A stretch of 64,000 nucleotides of DNA from Marvania coccoides (lineage: Eukaryota > Chlorophyta > Trebouxiophyceae > Chlorellales > Chlorellaceae): assembly GCA_963854735.1 (NCBI GenBank), contig OY978103.1, forward strand, positions 496,001 to 560,000. Direction: 5' to 3'. This document shows positions 21,899-33,081 of the stretch, in pieces (position 1 is the stretch's first letter; each line of letters begins with the position of its first letter). Below the pieces are notes generated by a model that was not told where the DNA came from, did no database searches, and saw nothing but the letters and a program-made list of their open reading frames with translations. The position numbers and the translations under genes were made by a program.

Positions 21899-24800
21899 TC
21901 ACGCGAGCGTCTCCTCGGCCACTACCCTGCTGCTGCTGCTACCGGCTCCGTTGGCCACAACAACGCTGCCGTCCGCGCCCTCTCCGCCCATCCCAGAGCC
22001 GCTGCCGTTCAAGGAGGCCTTCTCCTTCAGCCGCTCCTCCCGTTCCTTCACCTCCTTGGGCTTGGGCATGCGCAGGATCTGCCAGAAGTGCTCCCGGTAC
22101 ACCATGGGCGTCGCCGCCAGCTTGGCCTGCTCCGCCGCCTCCTCCTCCGCCGTTTTGTTGAAGAAATTCCTGAGGACGTACTTGGTGAGGAAGGAGGCCA
22201 CCATGGAGCCGGCGCCGATGGCCACAGCCACGCCCCACTCCAGCCCCGACTGTGGCTCCACCGTGAAGATGTTTCCTACCGCCGGCACGCACATGATGAT
22301 GATCTGGAAGATGACGGTGAGGATGATCACCCCGCCGAAGATCCACCCCCTGAAAATGCCCTCAAACACGTTGTACTCGTTGTTGATGCGGCGGGCGTTG
22401 ATTTCGTTGAACAGCTGCATCCAGATGAAGGTGTTGAACACCATGGAGTTGGTGCGAATGCCCTCCTCGCAGTGCGTCAGGTCCTGCCCGCCGTTGGGGT
22501 ACTTGGCCTCGCAGTACTCTTTGCTGGAGGAGAAGTCCTCGAAGTTTGCCGGGAGGCCGTAGAAGATGAGGAACAGCCAGAAGCACTGGTAGGCGCCCTG
22601 CACCAGAATGTGCTTGGCCATATTGCCGTTGATGAGCGGTTCGTTCCGGCCGTGCGGGCGGCGCTCCAGCAGATCTGGGGTTGGCAGCTCTGTGGCCAGC
22701 GCCAGGGCGGCCAGCGAGTCCATGATGAGGTTGACCCACAGCAGCTGCAGCACGTTCAAGGGGGTCTTGCCGGTGGACACCGCGGCCACGAAGGCCACCA
22801 TCAGCGCCACCAGGTTGATGGTGAGCTGGAACTGCAGGAACTTGCGGATGTTGGTGAAGACGTTGCGCCCCCACAGCACGGATTTCACGATGGAGGAGAA
22901 GTTATCGTCCAGAATGACGATGTCGGCGGCCTCCTTGGCGACCTCGGTACCCGCGATGCCCATGGCCAGGCCCACGTCAGACTCCTTCAGCGCCGGAGCG
23001 TCATTGGTGCCGTCGCCTGTGACAGCCACCTGAAAAATAGAAAGAAATGAAGGAGAAAGAGGGTTAACGAGGGTGTGGGAGGGAGAGGCATTACATGGCT
23101 AAAATTAGGCGGATGAAAAACCGCATCTTGAATGAAAAAGCAGCAAAATTGAGCTGAAATTCCGCCGAAGATGGGGGGGAGAAAGATTGAAAAACAAAAA
23201 CAGTTGAAGACTCACCACTTCGCCCATCTTCTTCAGCGTCTGCACCAGAATGTACTTGTCCTGCGGCGACGACCGCGCCAGCACTTGCAGCTCCGGCAGC
23301 ATCGCCATCATCTCCTCCTCGTCCATCTTCCTGAAGGTGGGCCCCTCCATGGCCAGACCGCCCTCCGTGAGGATGCCGCAGTCGCGCGCGATGTGGCGCG
23401 CGGTGTGGATGTTGTCTCCGGTGACCATGCGCACGCGGATGCCTGCGCGCTGGCAGGTGGCCACGGCTGCCGGGACTTCCTTTCGGACGGGGTCCTTGAT
23501 GCCGACGATGCACAGCGCGGTGAGGTTGTCCTCGTGGGGGGTGTCGAAGTAGTCGGTGGGGCGGGAGGGGTCCACGGCAGGGAAGTCTGTGAAGAAAGAA
23601 GGGAAGAATGTTAAAAATATTGAAAATCGACGGAAAGAAAGAAACACAGTATGGACCACCCTTTCAGAGAGGAATAAATGTTAGAATGCTATGTATATAC
23701 CATTATAGATAAATATAATGAAAAACAGTGCTACAATTGAGCGAAACAACCGGGTTCAACGTTCATTCAGCGTCCCGCCTTCACTTTCTTTTATAATTTT
23801 ATTTTCTCACCTGTGTAAGCCAGGCACAGAGTACGCAGCCCCCGCGAAGCCATCTCAGTGATGGTATCCAGCATCTCCTCTTTCGCCTTGTCCCCCATGG
23901 GCACCTGCTGCCCAGCAGAGTTGACGGAGGCCACGCAGCGCTGAAGCACCCAATCGGCGGCGCCCTTGTTGTAAAGGCGGAAGCTGCCATCGGGGCGGCG
24001 CACCAGCACGCTGGCCATCTTGCGCTCGGAGGTGAAGCCGTAGATCTGCAGGTCGGGAATAAAGACGGATTTTAGAAAATTTGCAACCGAGAAAAATGTA
24101 GCTCTTTGAGAGTTTGGAGTGGAGGCACATCAAAACGGTTTCCTCATCATTCAACCTAATAATATGCTAATTCGAGGTGGAAAGAAAGAATCGCTAAACG
24201 AAGAACTAAATTTTTCCGTCGGCAGGCAACTCTTAAATATTTAATACTCCCTCACTCACCTCTACCACGTTGTCGTGGTTGATGTCCCGCACGTCGCGGT
24301 AGCTCTCCCCCCACGACCGCACCATCAGCAGCAGCGCGCACTCGGTGCGGTTGCCCACGAAGCCCACCGTGCCGTTTTCGTCCTCAGTCAAGAACGCCTT
24401 GGAGTTCAACGCGCAGTTGCGCACGATCTCGTTCTTGATGTCGGTTGGGAGGTCGGTGGGGGCCGGCACGCCCTCGTACTTGACCCCGGAGAACCACCCC
24501 TCAACCACCGTCATGCGGTTCTCGGTCAGGGTGCCGGTCTTGTCGGAGCAGATGGCGGTGGCGCCGCCCATGGTCTCGCAGGCCGCCAGCACGCGCACGA
24601 AGTTGTTATCCTTCATCATCTTGCCCATGGAGTAGGCCAGGGAGATGGTGACCGCCAGGGGGAGGCCCTCAGGCACCGCCACCACAATGATGGTCACGCA
24701 GAAGATGAAAAACTGAAGCGGGCCAGAGGCGAACTCGCTCATGGGGAAGCCACCATTCTCGACCATCCAGCGGATCATGAGAACCACGAAGCAGATAACG

Positions 24801-25993
24801 GCCACCACGAAGCCCACCTTGCCGATGGCCATCGCCAGCACGCCCAGCTTCTCCTGCAGCGGCGTGTCGCCTGATTCTCCGACAACCAGCGCCATGGTGC
24901 GGCCCCACTCGCTGTGCTCGCCCACAGCCACCACCAGCACGCGGCCGCTGCCCTCCGTGACCTGCGTGCCGCTGCGCACCCACGGATCGCCCTCGCCTTC
25001 GCCCTTTTTGATTGGGTCGGCCTCGCCGGTCAAAGATGCCTCATCCAGCGTCAGACCGTGGACCTCCAGCGCGTAACTGCAGGTGAATGACAGTGCAATA
25101 CATATGTTAGAGATACCAGCGGTTTGAGGATCATTTCAGTGTAATATCCGTCGAATTTGGAGTGGAAAAGAGGTGGTAAATTGAGCCACCCAAAAAGCGG
25201 TGAAATGTCCAATTTTTTGAGGGAAGACAGGGGGGAGAAGCTTACCCGTCGGCCACCACCTTGTCTCCAGTGTCCAACAGCATGATATCGCCCACCACCA
25301 GGTCGGTGTTGACTACCAGCACCTGCTTTCCGCCGCGGACGCACTTGATCTCGATGACATCCTTCTGGGCGTTGAGCTTCTGAAACTGCCGGTCCTTGTG
25401 CCAGTCATTACCAGCTCCCACCAGCGACACCACCAGCACCGCAACCCAGATGGCAATGCCCTCCACCCACGCGTTTTCCTCCCGTTCCTCCTTCACCGCC
25501 ACGCCCAGCACTGTGGACACAAGGGCAGCGCCCATGAGCAGGATGATGATGGGATCCTTCAGGTTGCCGAACCACAGCGTAAAGAAGCTCTTGGTGGGGA
25601 TCGTCCGCAGCTTGTTGGCGCCGAAGACCTGCCGGCGCAGCTCGGCAGAGTCGGGGGCGATGCCATCCACCAGAGAGGTATTCAGGGCGGTGGCCACCGC
25701 CTGGGAGCCGCCCAGCTCCGCCCAGCCCTCTTTAGACTTGGTCTGCAGGGTAGAAAGGGAAAAGGGGTGACGGTCAGGGAGGGATTAAGATAGATCAAGT
25801 GCTGGCTAGGTGGGTGCTAGAGTGGCGGGGGCTGGAACTGGGGGTGGGGGTGGAGGGGGCCGTGGAGATTAGATCCAGCAGCGTTAAAACGCACCTCATT
25901 GGCATCGAACAGCTTGGCAGGCTCGATATTGAAAGCGCGTGCGGCCTCTGCAGCTCCCTGTTCAGGGTCTATATACGCTTTACCGTTGGACAT
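21899..25993 (-). CDS. P-type calcium ATPase, PMCA/ACA (P2B) type
   Basis: Six exons: 25993-25895, 25742-25246, 25076-24260, 24045-23811, 23586-23216 and 23029-21899, all introns GT-AG; 1049 residues. It pumps calcium out of the cytosol across the plasma or an internal membrane. Motifs: actuator loop Leu-Thr-Gly-Glu-Ala-Asp (about 214-219); Pro-Glu-Gly-Leu-Pro in M4 (334-338); phosphorylation site Asp377-Lys-Thr-Gly-Thr; Lys-Gly-Ala-Ala-Asp for nucleotide binding; hinge Thr-Gly-Asp-Gly-Thr-Asn-Asp-Ala-Pro near 677. M5/M6 carry Trp-Val-Asn-Leu-Ile-Met-Asp-Ser as in PMCAs. The N-terminal extension is short, while the C-terminal tail of about 75 residues holds a basic amphipathic stretch starting His-Phe-Trp-Gln-Ile-Leu-Arg. 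A calmodulin-regulated autoinhibitory tail, animal style, is therefore an inference. Confidence 0.93.
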
Positions 25994-26351
25994 TGTGGTT
26001 TTAAACTTATTACCACGGCTAACGCCGGCTATAGAAGCCGAAAAGGGGCCGCCAACAACCGATTGAAGTCAAAAATGGTAGGAGGGTCAACTTCTAAATA
26101 ATAGCCATCAGGGGCGTTTCCGGGGCACCACAACAGTAGAGCGTTTTTTCTGATTAATTTTAAAACGCTGGGGAAGCCAGTTTTTCACTGGTGGCCCCAT
26201 TTTGGATGGGTAAGAAAGTTGCAATATAGTACTCGCTGAGTGCTAGCTGCAGAGCAGTTAACAAATTTTTGTCCGGAGCAGAACTAACGCAGATATAGGC
26301 TGATAATGCCCCAATCTCGACATGCGTGGGGCGGGAAGAGCACTGCGCCCC
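25994..26351. other. Calcium-ATPase upstream region
   Basis: Promoter side of the ATPase gene (minus strand) and upstream of a plus-strand ORF. No identifiable element. Confidence 0.35.
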
Positions 26352-26711
26352 ATGGCGCTGAATTTCGCAGCGGCGGCGGCGGTAAAGACCAGCAGTAGCG
26401 TCTCGGTTACCTCTGCTGGGCGCAGCACCAGGGCCACACTCCTGCGCGAACAAATACCGATGACTCAAGTGGCTCTTCCCACTAAAAAAAACACGCAATT
26501 AATAACTTTTGGGTGCATTTTCTTCTTCAAGCTGCCGCCTGGTCCATGGTACATCGTCCAAAAAAACGTGGGCAAGCCCAAGTTGCCCATGCCTTCGAAG
26601 CCTGAATATTTCTCAGAAGGCGTCCCCTCCGCGGCATTGATCACCCGGCACTCTCCAATCTGCGACTGTGCCTCGCTTTTCGTACGCCGGTGTTTCCTAA
26701 TCAACAATTAA
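26352..26711 (+). CDS. Hypothetical protein, possible organelle-targeted
   Basis: A frame of 119 residues from an ATG at 26352 (a second ATG at 26322 is also in frame). The first 40 residues are rich in Ala, Ser, Thr and Arg and lack acidic residues, like a mitochondrial or plastid presequence. The second half is Lys/Pro-rich, with Leu-Pro-Pro-Gly-Pro-Trp-Tyr-Ile-Val-Gln. The AT-rich part at about 26468-26530 could be a short intron (GTGGCT...TTCAAG) whose removal keeps the frame. No family is recognised. Confidence 0.4.
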   Translation: MALNFAAAAAVKTSSSVSVTSAGRSTRATLLREQIPMTQVALPTKKNTQLITFGCIFFFKLPPGPWYIVQKNVGKPKLPMPSKPEYFSEGVPSAALITRHSPICDCASLFVRRCFLINN

Positions 26712-26776
26712 TTAAATACGGAGTGTGAAACAATTAAAAAAAGCGGTACAGACTAAACAAATCAAAATCTTTAACA

Positions 26777-29167
26777 TTAGACAGGAGGGGGAGCCTCAAC
26801 AGTAGTTTGTTTCTCTGCGCCTCCACTCCTCCCACTCGCCTGCTGCTGCCAACGCTGCTGCAGGGCAATAACCCTGCTGGCCAGCCGCTGATACCACACA
26901 ACCAGACCCGTTTTCCTCACGCTGTCTCCCGCCTGCGCCACGGCGTCAAACACGCACTGACAGGCGGGGCCCTGCAGCCGCCCAGGCAAACAATGACCTT
27001 CGCCTTCATCGCTCGGCAACAAGAAGCTTTCCAGCTCTTCCACAACGGCCTCCACCAGCGCGTGGTGCACCGTCAGCAGCTGCTGCGTGGCCACACGAAA
27101 CAGCGCCAGAGCCGCAGCATCGTAGCATGCTCCGCCTGCTGCCATCTCAGCGCACTTGCCCAGCACGCGTCTCACGCACAGCACGGCCACAGCACACCCT
27201 GCAGGCAGCGCCGCCGCCGCTGTAGCCAGCCCCTGCGCCAGCAGGTTCACTCTCGCGTTCAACTCCGCCTCAGAGGAAGCAGGAAAGCCTTCAAGAGCTC
27301 TCGTGACGTAATAAGGGGCTAGCTGCTGCGCGTGCTGTGCCTGCTGCGTGGCCAGCATCGCCCACACCACCCGGTGGGATGCTTCTGCTGTGGCGGGGTG
27401 CGGGTGAGCCATATAGAGAAACGCAAGCGGGGCAATGCCGTTTAACGCTGTCGCCGTCGCTGCCTCTGCCGTAAAACTGCCGCAGCAAGGCGCCAACGCC
27501 GAGAACAGAAACTGCGCTTTGGTGGCAGACAGAGCGTCAATGAGCCACGCTGGGCGCCCGCCGTGAGCCTCCAAAGGCTGCACCAAGGCGGAGTAATCAG
27601 GAAGCAAAGCGGCAGCTGCAGCGGCCGAGGGGGGGTCCAGCTGCAGCGTCTCCAGTGCTGATTTGAGGAGTGGAGGGTAGGCTGGCGCCGCGGTTCTGCA
27701 AAATTGGAGGTCTGCTGCCACGGACATAACTGCCACAGCATGCTCAGCATGATTTGCATGCACACTTGTCGCTGCAGCCAAAACGTCGAAGCAGGCCGCA
27801 AACAGCTTGACCAGCAGGCCCTGCAGCGGCAGGTGGTCCAATGCAGCGCTGCGCTGGGGCGAGGTAGAAAGAATGTATTGCCTGTACTGCTCATGCGTGC
27901 GCTTTGCTGCTTGCATCGAAATTTCGACAGCTTGCGCCAGCTCCCCTCGGCTGAGCCTTCCTTCCCTCAGTTGAGAGATGGTGACAGAGGTCAATGCTGC
28001 CGCGTGCTGCAAAATGGCGCGCTGCTGCGCATGCTGTGCAATTGCAGCGCTGGCAACGCGTGCATCCTTTCCTGCCAAGGTAGACAGCACATCGATGGCG
28101 AACACGACGTTGAGGATTGTTGACAGGCAGCACAGCGTCGTATGGGGAGTTGGCGAAGGGAGGCGGCATGCGGCGTAGCTTTGAGATATTGCCACCGCTG
28201 CTGCCGCCTGAATGCAGCGGTTTCGCTGCCCAGCCGCGTGCTGCAGCAGCTCCGCGGTTGCCCTTAGCAGCGGGTGTAGGCTTTGCGGCTGCTGCATCGC
28301 GGGAGCCGCCCTGGCTAGGCCCTCCAGCAAGCCTCCAGCTGCCAATGCCGCTGCCGCCGCCAACGCAGCGTTTTCGCCCGAGTGTTTGGCCAAACCTGCT
28401 TTCAATGCGCCGTACAACGCCTCCGCACTGTACAATCTCGTCGAAAATGGCGCAGCAGGCAATGCTGGGCAGGGACCTGGGTCTTGAAATAAAGAAAGCG
28501 TGGCAGCTCGCATTGCTGGGTAGAAAGGCGCCAACTGCGCGGTCAAGGCAGAAGGGTCGACCGCTGGGAGGTTTCCCAGCACGCGCAGCAGCGTCGCCAC
28601 CACCCAGCATGTCGCCTCCGGTAGAAAAGATATCGCCGGCAGCAGCGCCGCTTCCGCCGCTATGAGGTGCTCCACAACTTGCTGCTGCAGCTGCGGTTGG
28701 CTCTCTGCTTGCCATGATACGGTAGAGAGTTCCATCAGCGCAACTCCTATCGCTTCAGCCACGTTTTCCACCTCCAACTGCGACGGCAAAGCGCCGGCAG
28801 CGGCACCCAGAAATGCCGCAGCTGCTGCGCCTACTGGGGAAGCCGCTCCAAAGGATGCCAGAGCCATAGTTGCAGCGTACACTGCGTCCTCCAGCAGCGC
28901 CTGTTGGTCACCACCGCTGCTGTCGTTATTCGAGGTAGGAGGAGAAAGGCGATGGTTGGCTAGCTGTCGTGCCCACCGGGAGAGCAGGGCGTATGCGTCG
29001 GCGGTGGTGCGGTGGTCTGGGAGAGTGGTAGGAGCTCGCACCGCGGCAAGGAGAACTGCAGCGTCGGCGTTGGAAGGGATGCGATGGGCGGCGGACAGGC
29101 GGAGCACCGTGGCGTCGACTTGCTGCTGCTGGTGACGTTGCGGGTTCGCGAGGTGATTGCGGTCCAT
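26777..29167 (-). CDS. Large alanine-rich helical protein of unknown function
   Basis: An intronless frame of 796 residues, unusual among its multi-exon neighbours. It is very alanine-rich, with repeated Leu/Ala amphipathic helices about 35-45 residues apart, consistent with a HEAT/ARM-like solenoid; that fold call is an inference from pattern only. There is no signal peptide or membrane span. The N-terminus is Gln-rich (residues 13-17) and the C-terminus polar. The ATG at 29167 is the first in frame. A degenerate copy of its first 25 codons lies 1 kb upstream at 30171-30245. It may be a transport-receptor-like or scaffold protein, but I do not recognise it. Confidence 0.75.
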   Translation of the reverse strand: MDRNHLANPQRHQQQQVDATVLRLSAAHRIPSNADAAVLLAAVRAPTTLPDHRTTADAYALLSRWARQLANHRLSPPTSNNDSSGGDQQALLEDAVYAATMALASFGAASPVGAAAAAFLGAAAGALPSQLEVENVAEAIGVALMELSTVSWQAESQPQLQQQVVEHLIAAEAALLPAISFLPEATCWVVATLLRVLGNLPAVDPSALTAQLAPFYPAMRAATLSLFQDPGPCPALPAAPFSTRLYSAEALYGALKAGLAKHSGENAALAAAAALAAGGLLEGLARAAPAMQQPQSLHPLLRATAELLQHAAGQRNRCIQAAAAVAISQSYAACRLPSPTPHTTLCCLSTILNVVFAIDVLSTLAGKDARVASAAIAQHAQQRAILQHAAALTSVTISQLREGRLSRGELAQAVEISMQAAKRTHEQYRQYILSTSPQRSAALDHLPLQGLLVKLFAACFDVLAAATSVHANHAEHAVAVMSVAADLQFCRTAAPAYPPLLKSALETLQLDPPSAAAAAALLPDYSALVQPLEAHGGRPAWLIDALSATKAQFLFSALAPCCGSFTAEAATATALNGIAPLAFLYMAHPHPATAEASHRVVWAMLATQQAQHAQQLAPYYVTRALEGFPASSEAELNARVNLLAQGLATAAAALPAGCAVAVLCVRRVLGKCAEMAAGGACYDAAALALFRVATQQLLTVHHALVEAVVEELESFLLPSDEGEGHCLPGRLQGPACQCVFDAVAQAGDSVRKTGLVVWYQRLASRVIALQQRWQQQASGRSGGAEKQTTVEAPPPV

Positions 29168-30986
29168 TTTCCAAATTATTATGAAACCTATTTGAAAAGG
29201 TGGAGCTTAAAAAGAACTGAAACCGAGATGAAAGATTCACATCGCAGCGATAAATTTGTATAAACTAGCGCGCTGGCTGCGGCCTCTCGATCAATTGACG
29301 TGTATGTTATTTTCCACAGTATTGATTTTTTTTAAGTGGCAATTGTTTGATTGAAAGAAGCTCTTGCATGGCAGCTGTGGGGAAGCCAGTCGTGCTGAGA
29401 CAACCCTAAATGAATGAGGTCGCTGGCGGGAAAGTTTCTTGAAATAAATCCGCAGTAAAATATGCCTGGCTGCGCTCCGACCGGCCCTGCTGAAAATGGA
29501 GTAGTTGAAGAGCGTTGACGACGATTCTGAAGGCGGGCAGCGCATGCCAGAATCAAACCTACGGCGAATTGTCTACCTTTTGGACGGAAACAAAGACCGC
29601 CTACATGTTGCTTCGTACGGATTCCGCGTCTCTCTGTCAGCGGTGCCCCCCAGGCCGCCAGTGCAGCCACTTTTATTTCGGAAAGCGACAGGAGTTTTCA
29701 ATTAGAAACCCGCGACGTGCAGCATTTCTTGGCGCAATTATTCATGCGAGGCTCTAGCGTTCAACAGTACGCCGCTGTCGGGAAATATTGAAATGCGCGT
29801 TGACGCGTTTGGCAGCTTTTGCCGCGCCGCCCACTTCCGTGCCCTGCCGGAAGGGAAGCCACAGCCTGCCTGCCTGCCCGCTATCGAGCTTTCCCGCCAG
29901 CATCTAGCGGCTAGATAATCACATTTGGAGGCAGCGCGCCACCACCTCCAGCCGCAGCGGCAGCACCGCCCTCTCACTAGTTGGCACGGCTGCCGCAGCG
30001 AGAGCGTGCTGCCCCACCCCAGCGGTGCAGCTTCTTCATGGTTTCCAGGCCTTGAAAAAATTAGTGCGTGGCAAAATACAACTTTGCAGGTGAGATTTGG
30101 TAGAAGAAAGATCATCAGTTGAAATTTGCCTTCTTTTCGGTGGCGAAGCAGACGCCAACTGCGCTGACGGGCAGCGGCGGAAAGGCGGAGCGCCGTGTCG
30201 TCGACTTGCTTCTGCTGGTGATGTTGCGGGTTCGCGGGGTGATTTGAGCAAGTTTTTTAAAAGTTTTTCGTGGGTTTTCTTGCAAGTCTAAATGGCCAGG
30301 GCGCAGTGGCCATTGCCTGAGGCTGAGCGGCACAAAATTGCAGCGCCCTTCCCTCCTAGCATCATGTAAAAGGTTTAAACAACCAGTGGGGGGACTGATT
30401 TACAATCGTATTAAATTTAATGTAGGCGCTCTGTTGCATGCAATTGCTCGCACCAGTGCTCTTTGGCGGCGGCGGTGGCGGTGGCGGCAGACTTGCCGAT
30501 GGGAGACGCCCCGAACTCTGCATCCAAAGCGATGAATGATTCCGAAAAGGAACCGAGTGCAATGTACCAGGTGACGATATCGGAGAAGAAATATAACATT
30601 TTTTTTCAAAATCAAAACGCGATCAGAAGGTGAAACTATTTTCCGCCGCCCGGGAGCACAGCAGCAATGGGGAGGTGTTTATATCGATTATGCACATGTT
30701 CTACGCGCTTAGAGTACTTCAATCTGAATTAAAATCGCGATCGACCCCCCCCCGACTCGTCACCCCCCTCGCAACGACTTGTCCGAAACAGGCAACATTT
30801 CTATTCTGATTAAGCTCCAATTTGGTCGAAATAAATCAGATAAACAGCGAATATCGTCAGAGCAGCGCGCTGGCGATTGAGAGCAAGCGACGAACCTCCC
30901 TCTGCAACCAAACTTGCAACTGTGAAGACGCAAGCCTCGACCACTCCCATTCGAGTTAGGACCTGATAGCTAGTCAACTCAAACTG
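29168..30986. other. 1.8-kb intergenic region with gene debris
   Basis: It separates the solenoid gene from the SAND gene and contains the duplicated 5' fragment described separately (30171-30245). GC-rich islands near 29500-30050 and 30440-30560 have short frames on both strands, including a minus-strand 60-codon frame from an ATG at 30599, but no family signature. A run of nine C lies at about 30747. I cannot support a functional gene here. Confidence 0.4.
30171..30245 (-). pseudogene. Degenerate copy of the 5' end of the 796-residue gene
   Basis: Read on the minus strand this matches codons about 4-28 of the gene at 26777-29167. Asn-His-x-Ala-Asn-Pro-Gln-x-His-Gln-Gln and Gln-Val-Asp-x-Thr-x-Leu-Arg-Leu-Ser-Ala-Ala are kept, at about 85% base identity over 75 bases by eye. 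The start codon is missing and similarity ends abruptly, so it is a fragment of a local duplication. Confidence 0.75.
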
Positions 30987-32704
30987 ATGCAGACAGATCC
31001 TTCTTTCGAGCTCCCTGAGCTCCCGCCATTGCCGGTACGTTGCGGGCCGCACTTTGTTTTGAATCGGATCTGAGAACTACTTTTCAACAAATCGCTCTCT
31101 CCTTTGCACCCCTCGCAGGAGCTGGCAGCGATAGAGAGCAGCAAGGCTAAGTCCAGCAGCGACGACCGAGAGCCCATCACTTTCTTAGAGGGGCGCAACT
31201 TGTGGGTGCCGGTAGTAATCGGGAAAATATCGGGCCACTATTGCCCGCAGCTGCACAAAGTCGCGACCGTTTTTGATGTCAGCATCGATGCTGATGGTGC
31301 CAAGACAGCGTTTGCCACCGGTTTCGTGAGGGTCATGACCCCCACCGCGTTTGAGTGCTTGGGCGGCAAGGAGAACAACCGCAAGTGGCGCCTCAGCATT
31401 CGGTAAGGTTTCCTCCACATTTTAGGGTGTTTTTTTCCTTCTAAAGTATAAATGTAATGTAATGTAATGTAATGTAATGTAATGTAATGTAATGTAATGT
31501 AATGTAATGTAATGTAATGTAATGTAATGTAATGTAATGTAATATATGCTCCTTTTAATGCAGAGTTCTGCTGCCGGATGGCAATCGCGGCATCGTGCTG
31601 GGCAAGTGGCTCAAGGGCAAGCAGCTGGAGAAGGTGGGCCCCTCCCCACCTGTCCCGTCTGCCAAAAAACGCAAGATGTCCAGCGAGGACCAGAGCTCGG
31701 GGGATCCCGACTACAGCTCCTCTCAAGACACCGGCAGCGGGCCCTCCTCCGGCAAGCGCCCCTTGAAGCACGCCAGCGGCCCCCAAGGCGGCCGCCTCTC
31801 CAAGATGCACCGTCCCACTATCTACGAGCCGCAGATCCAGGACGAGTTCAACGAATTCGACCCTGCCGACCTCATCGGCAACTTCATGTCGCACCACCTC
31901 ATGTCCGAGTTCTGCGGCGCGCCGCCGGCGCCCTCCATACCTCCAGCTACCGCGCAGCCCAACCGCTCCTTGCTCGCAGAGGCGGCGCACTACTCCCTCC
32001 AGTCTGTCTTCCAGCACTCGTTGGCCGGATCTCCATTGGCAGCGGCTGCCGGTGCGGCGCTGGCCGCGGGAGCAGTAGGCGTGGAACTGGCTCCAATGCA
32101 TCGCATCCCCGTGATGGAAGTCCCAGCTGGCGATCCTGCGCTGACTGCGTCCCCCTTCCCGTTCCTTTCTGCTCCGCCACAGCAGACCCCGCCGCTGACC
32201 CTGATGGCGGCAGGGCACGGTTTGGTCCCCGCTCCTGGCCATCTCGTGGTCGTGAAAGATTTTGTCGACGACCAGTCAGAGCCCGACATCGATCTTAACG
32301 AGATCTTCGCCTACCGCGCCACGCCCCATGGCTGGCTAGTTGCCGACCCCGAACTCGTCGCCAAAATGGGCCTCTCGGTGGAAAAAGTCCGAGGCGAGGA
32401 TATCTCGCCCTTTCCCACGTCTCGCCCTACCCAGCGGCTAGACATCGCCCCCCTCCCCCCTCCTTCCATGCTGGAAGTACGTCCGGCAGGCTGTGCACCC
32501 GTCAAGCTCCAGGGACTGAGCCCTGGCCTGCAGATCGGCATGAACCAGGGGATTAAGTATGATATGTGCATCTCCTCGCTGAAGACCCCCCAGCAGGGAT
32601 GCGGCGCTTCTTTGGCGGTTTACCACGTGCAGGTGCAGACCAGCCCTGGGAGCGAGGGGGGCAGCGACAGCGCTGCCTGCGCGGGTCTGGAATATCAGCC
32701 CTGA
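30987..32704 (+). CDS. SAND-domain nuclear protein
   Basis: Three exons, 30987-31034, 31119-31402 and 31564-32704, GT-AG introns, 490 residues. SAND domains bind DNA or chromatin; in volvocine algae the VARL family (which includes regA) carries one. Residues about 40-130 fit the domain: Val-Pro-Val-Val-Ile-Gly-Lys-Ile-Ser-Gly, Leu-His-Lys, then Met-Thr-Pro-Thr-Ala-Phe-Glu-Cys-Leu-Gly-Gly-Lys, then the signature Arg-Lys-Trp-Arg-Leu-Ser-Ile-Arg and Leu-Gly-Lys-Trp-Leu. A basic Lys-Lys-Arg-Lys-Met nuclear signal follows. The rest is Ser/Pro/Ala-rich, like an activation or repression region. Intron 2 contains 18 copies of a pentanucleotide. Role as a transcriptional regulator is inferred from the domain. 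Confidence 0.75.
31451..31540. repeat. Perfect pentanucleotide microsatellite (AATGT)18
   Basis: Eighteen uninterrupted copies of AATGT inside intron 2 of the SAND gene. The repeat makes an artificial minus-strand frame of repeated Ile-Thr-Leu-His-Tyr, which should not be read as a protein. Confidence 0.98.
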
Positions 32705-33081
32705 ACCGCTGCTCCTGCTGAGGCGCGGTGCGCGAGGGAGGCGGAGAAGATGACCGGCACGCCCGTATGTAGAAGAAGAGGTCGAGTTATTATTAAAAGA
32801 AAAAATGTATGGATTGTCATTTATGAAGCGTACAAGAAAATAAGATATTGTACTATTTTGTGAGAAGACAGTGCAGCAATTGTTTGTATTTTACTTTGAG
32901 GAACGGGCGGCGAGAATTTGAAATTTTATTCTGTGGCCTGGTGCCGCTCCGTATTTTATACATTTACACCCCCTCCCTCCCCCCCTCCCCCATACTAAGA
33001 AAACACGTTCAAGTCTCCTCTTTAAGAAGCTTTACACAGATCTACACAGAAAATTAAAATAACCTGCAGAACGCCTCTTCC
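32705..33081. other. Convergent 3' flanks of SAND and ankyrin genes
   Basis: AT-rich with a C/T-rich run at about 32970-32990. No gene seen; 3' processing signals of both neighbours presumably lie here. Confidence 0.4.

Noticed and set aside
21737..23050. A 437-codon plus-strand frame opposite the calcium ATPase
   Set aside because: It lies antisense to exon 6 of a well-conserved pump; its His/Gly/Asp-rich composition is what GC-rich third positions give on the other strand.
30417..30599. A 60-codon minus-strand ORF with an ATG
   Set aside because: Too short, contains a GCC-repeat Ala run, and has no family or conserved context.
31238..32242. A 334-codon minus-strand frame across the SAND gene
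   Set aside because: It is held open by the AATGT repeat (reads as repeated Ile-Thr-Leu-His-Tyr) and by the antisense of GC-rich coding sequence.
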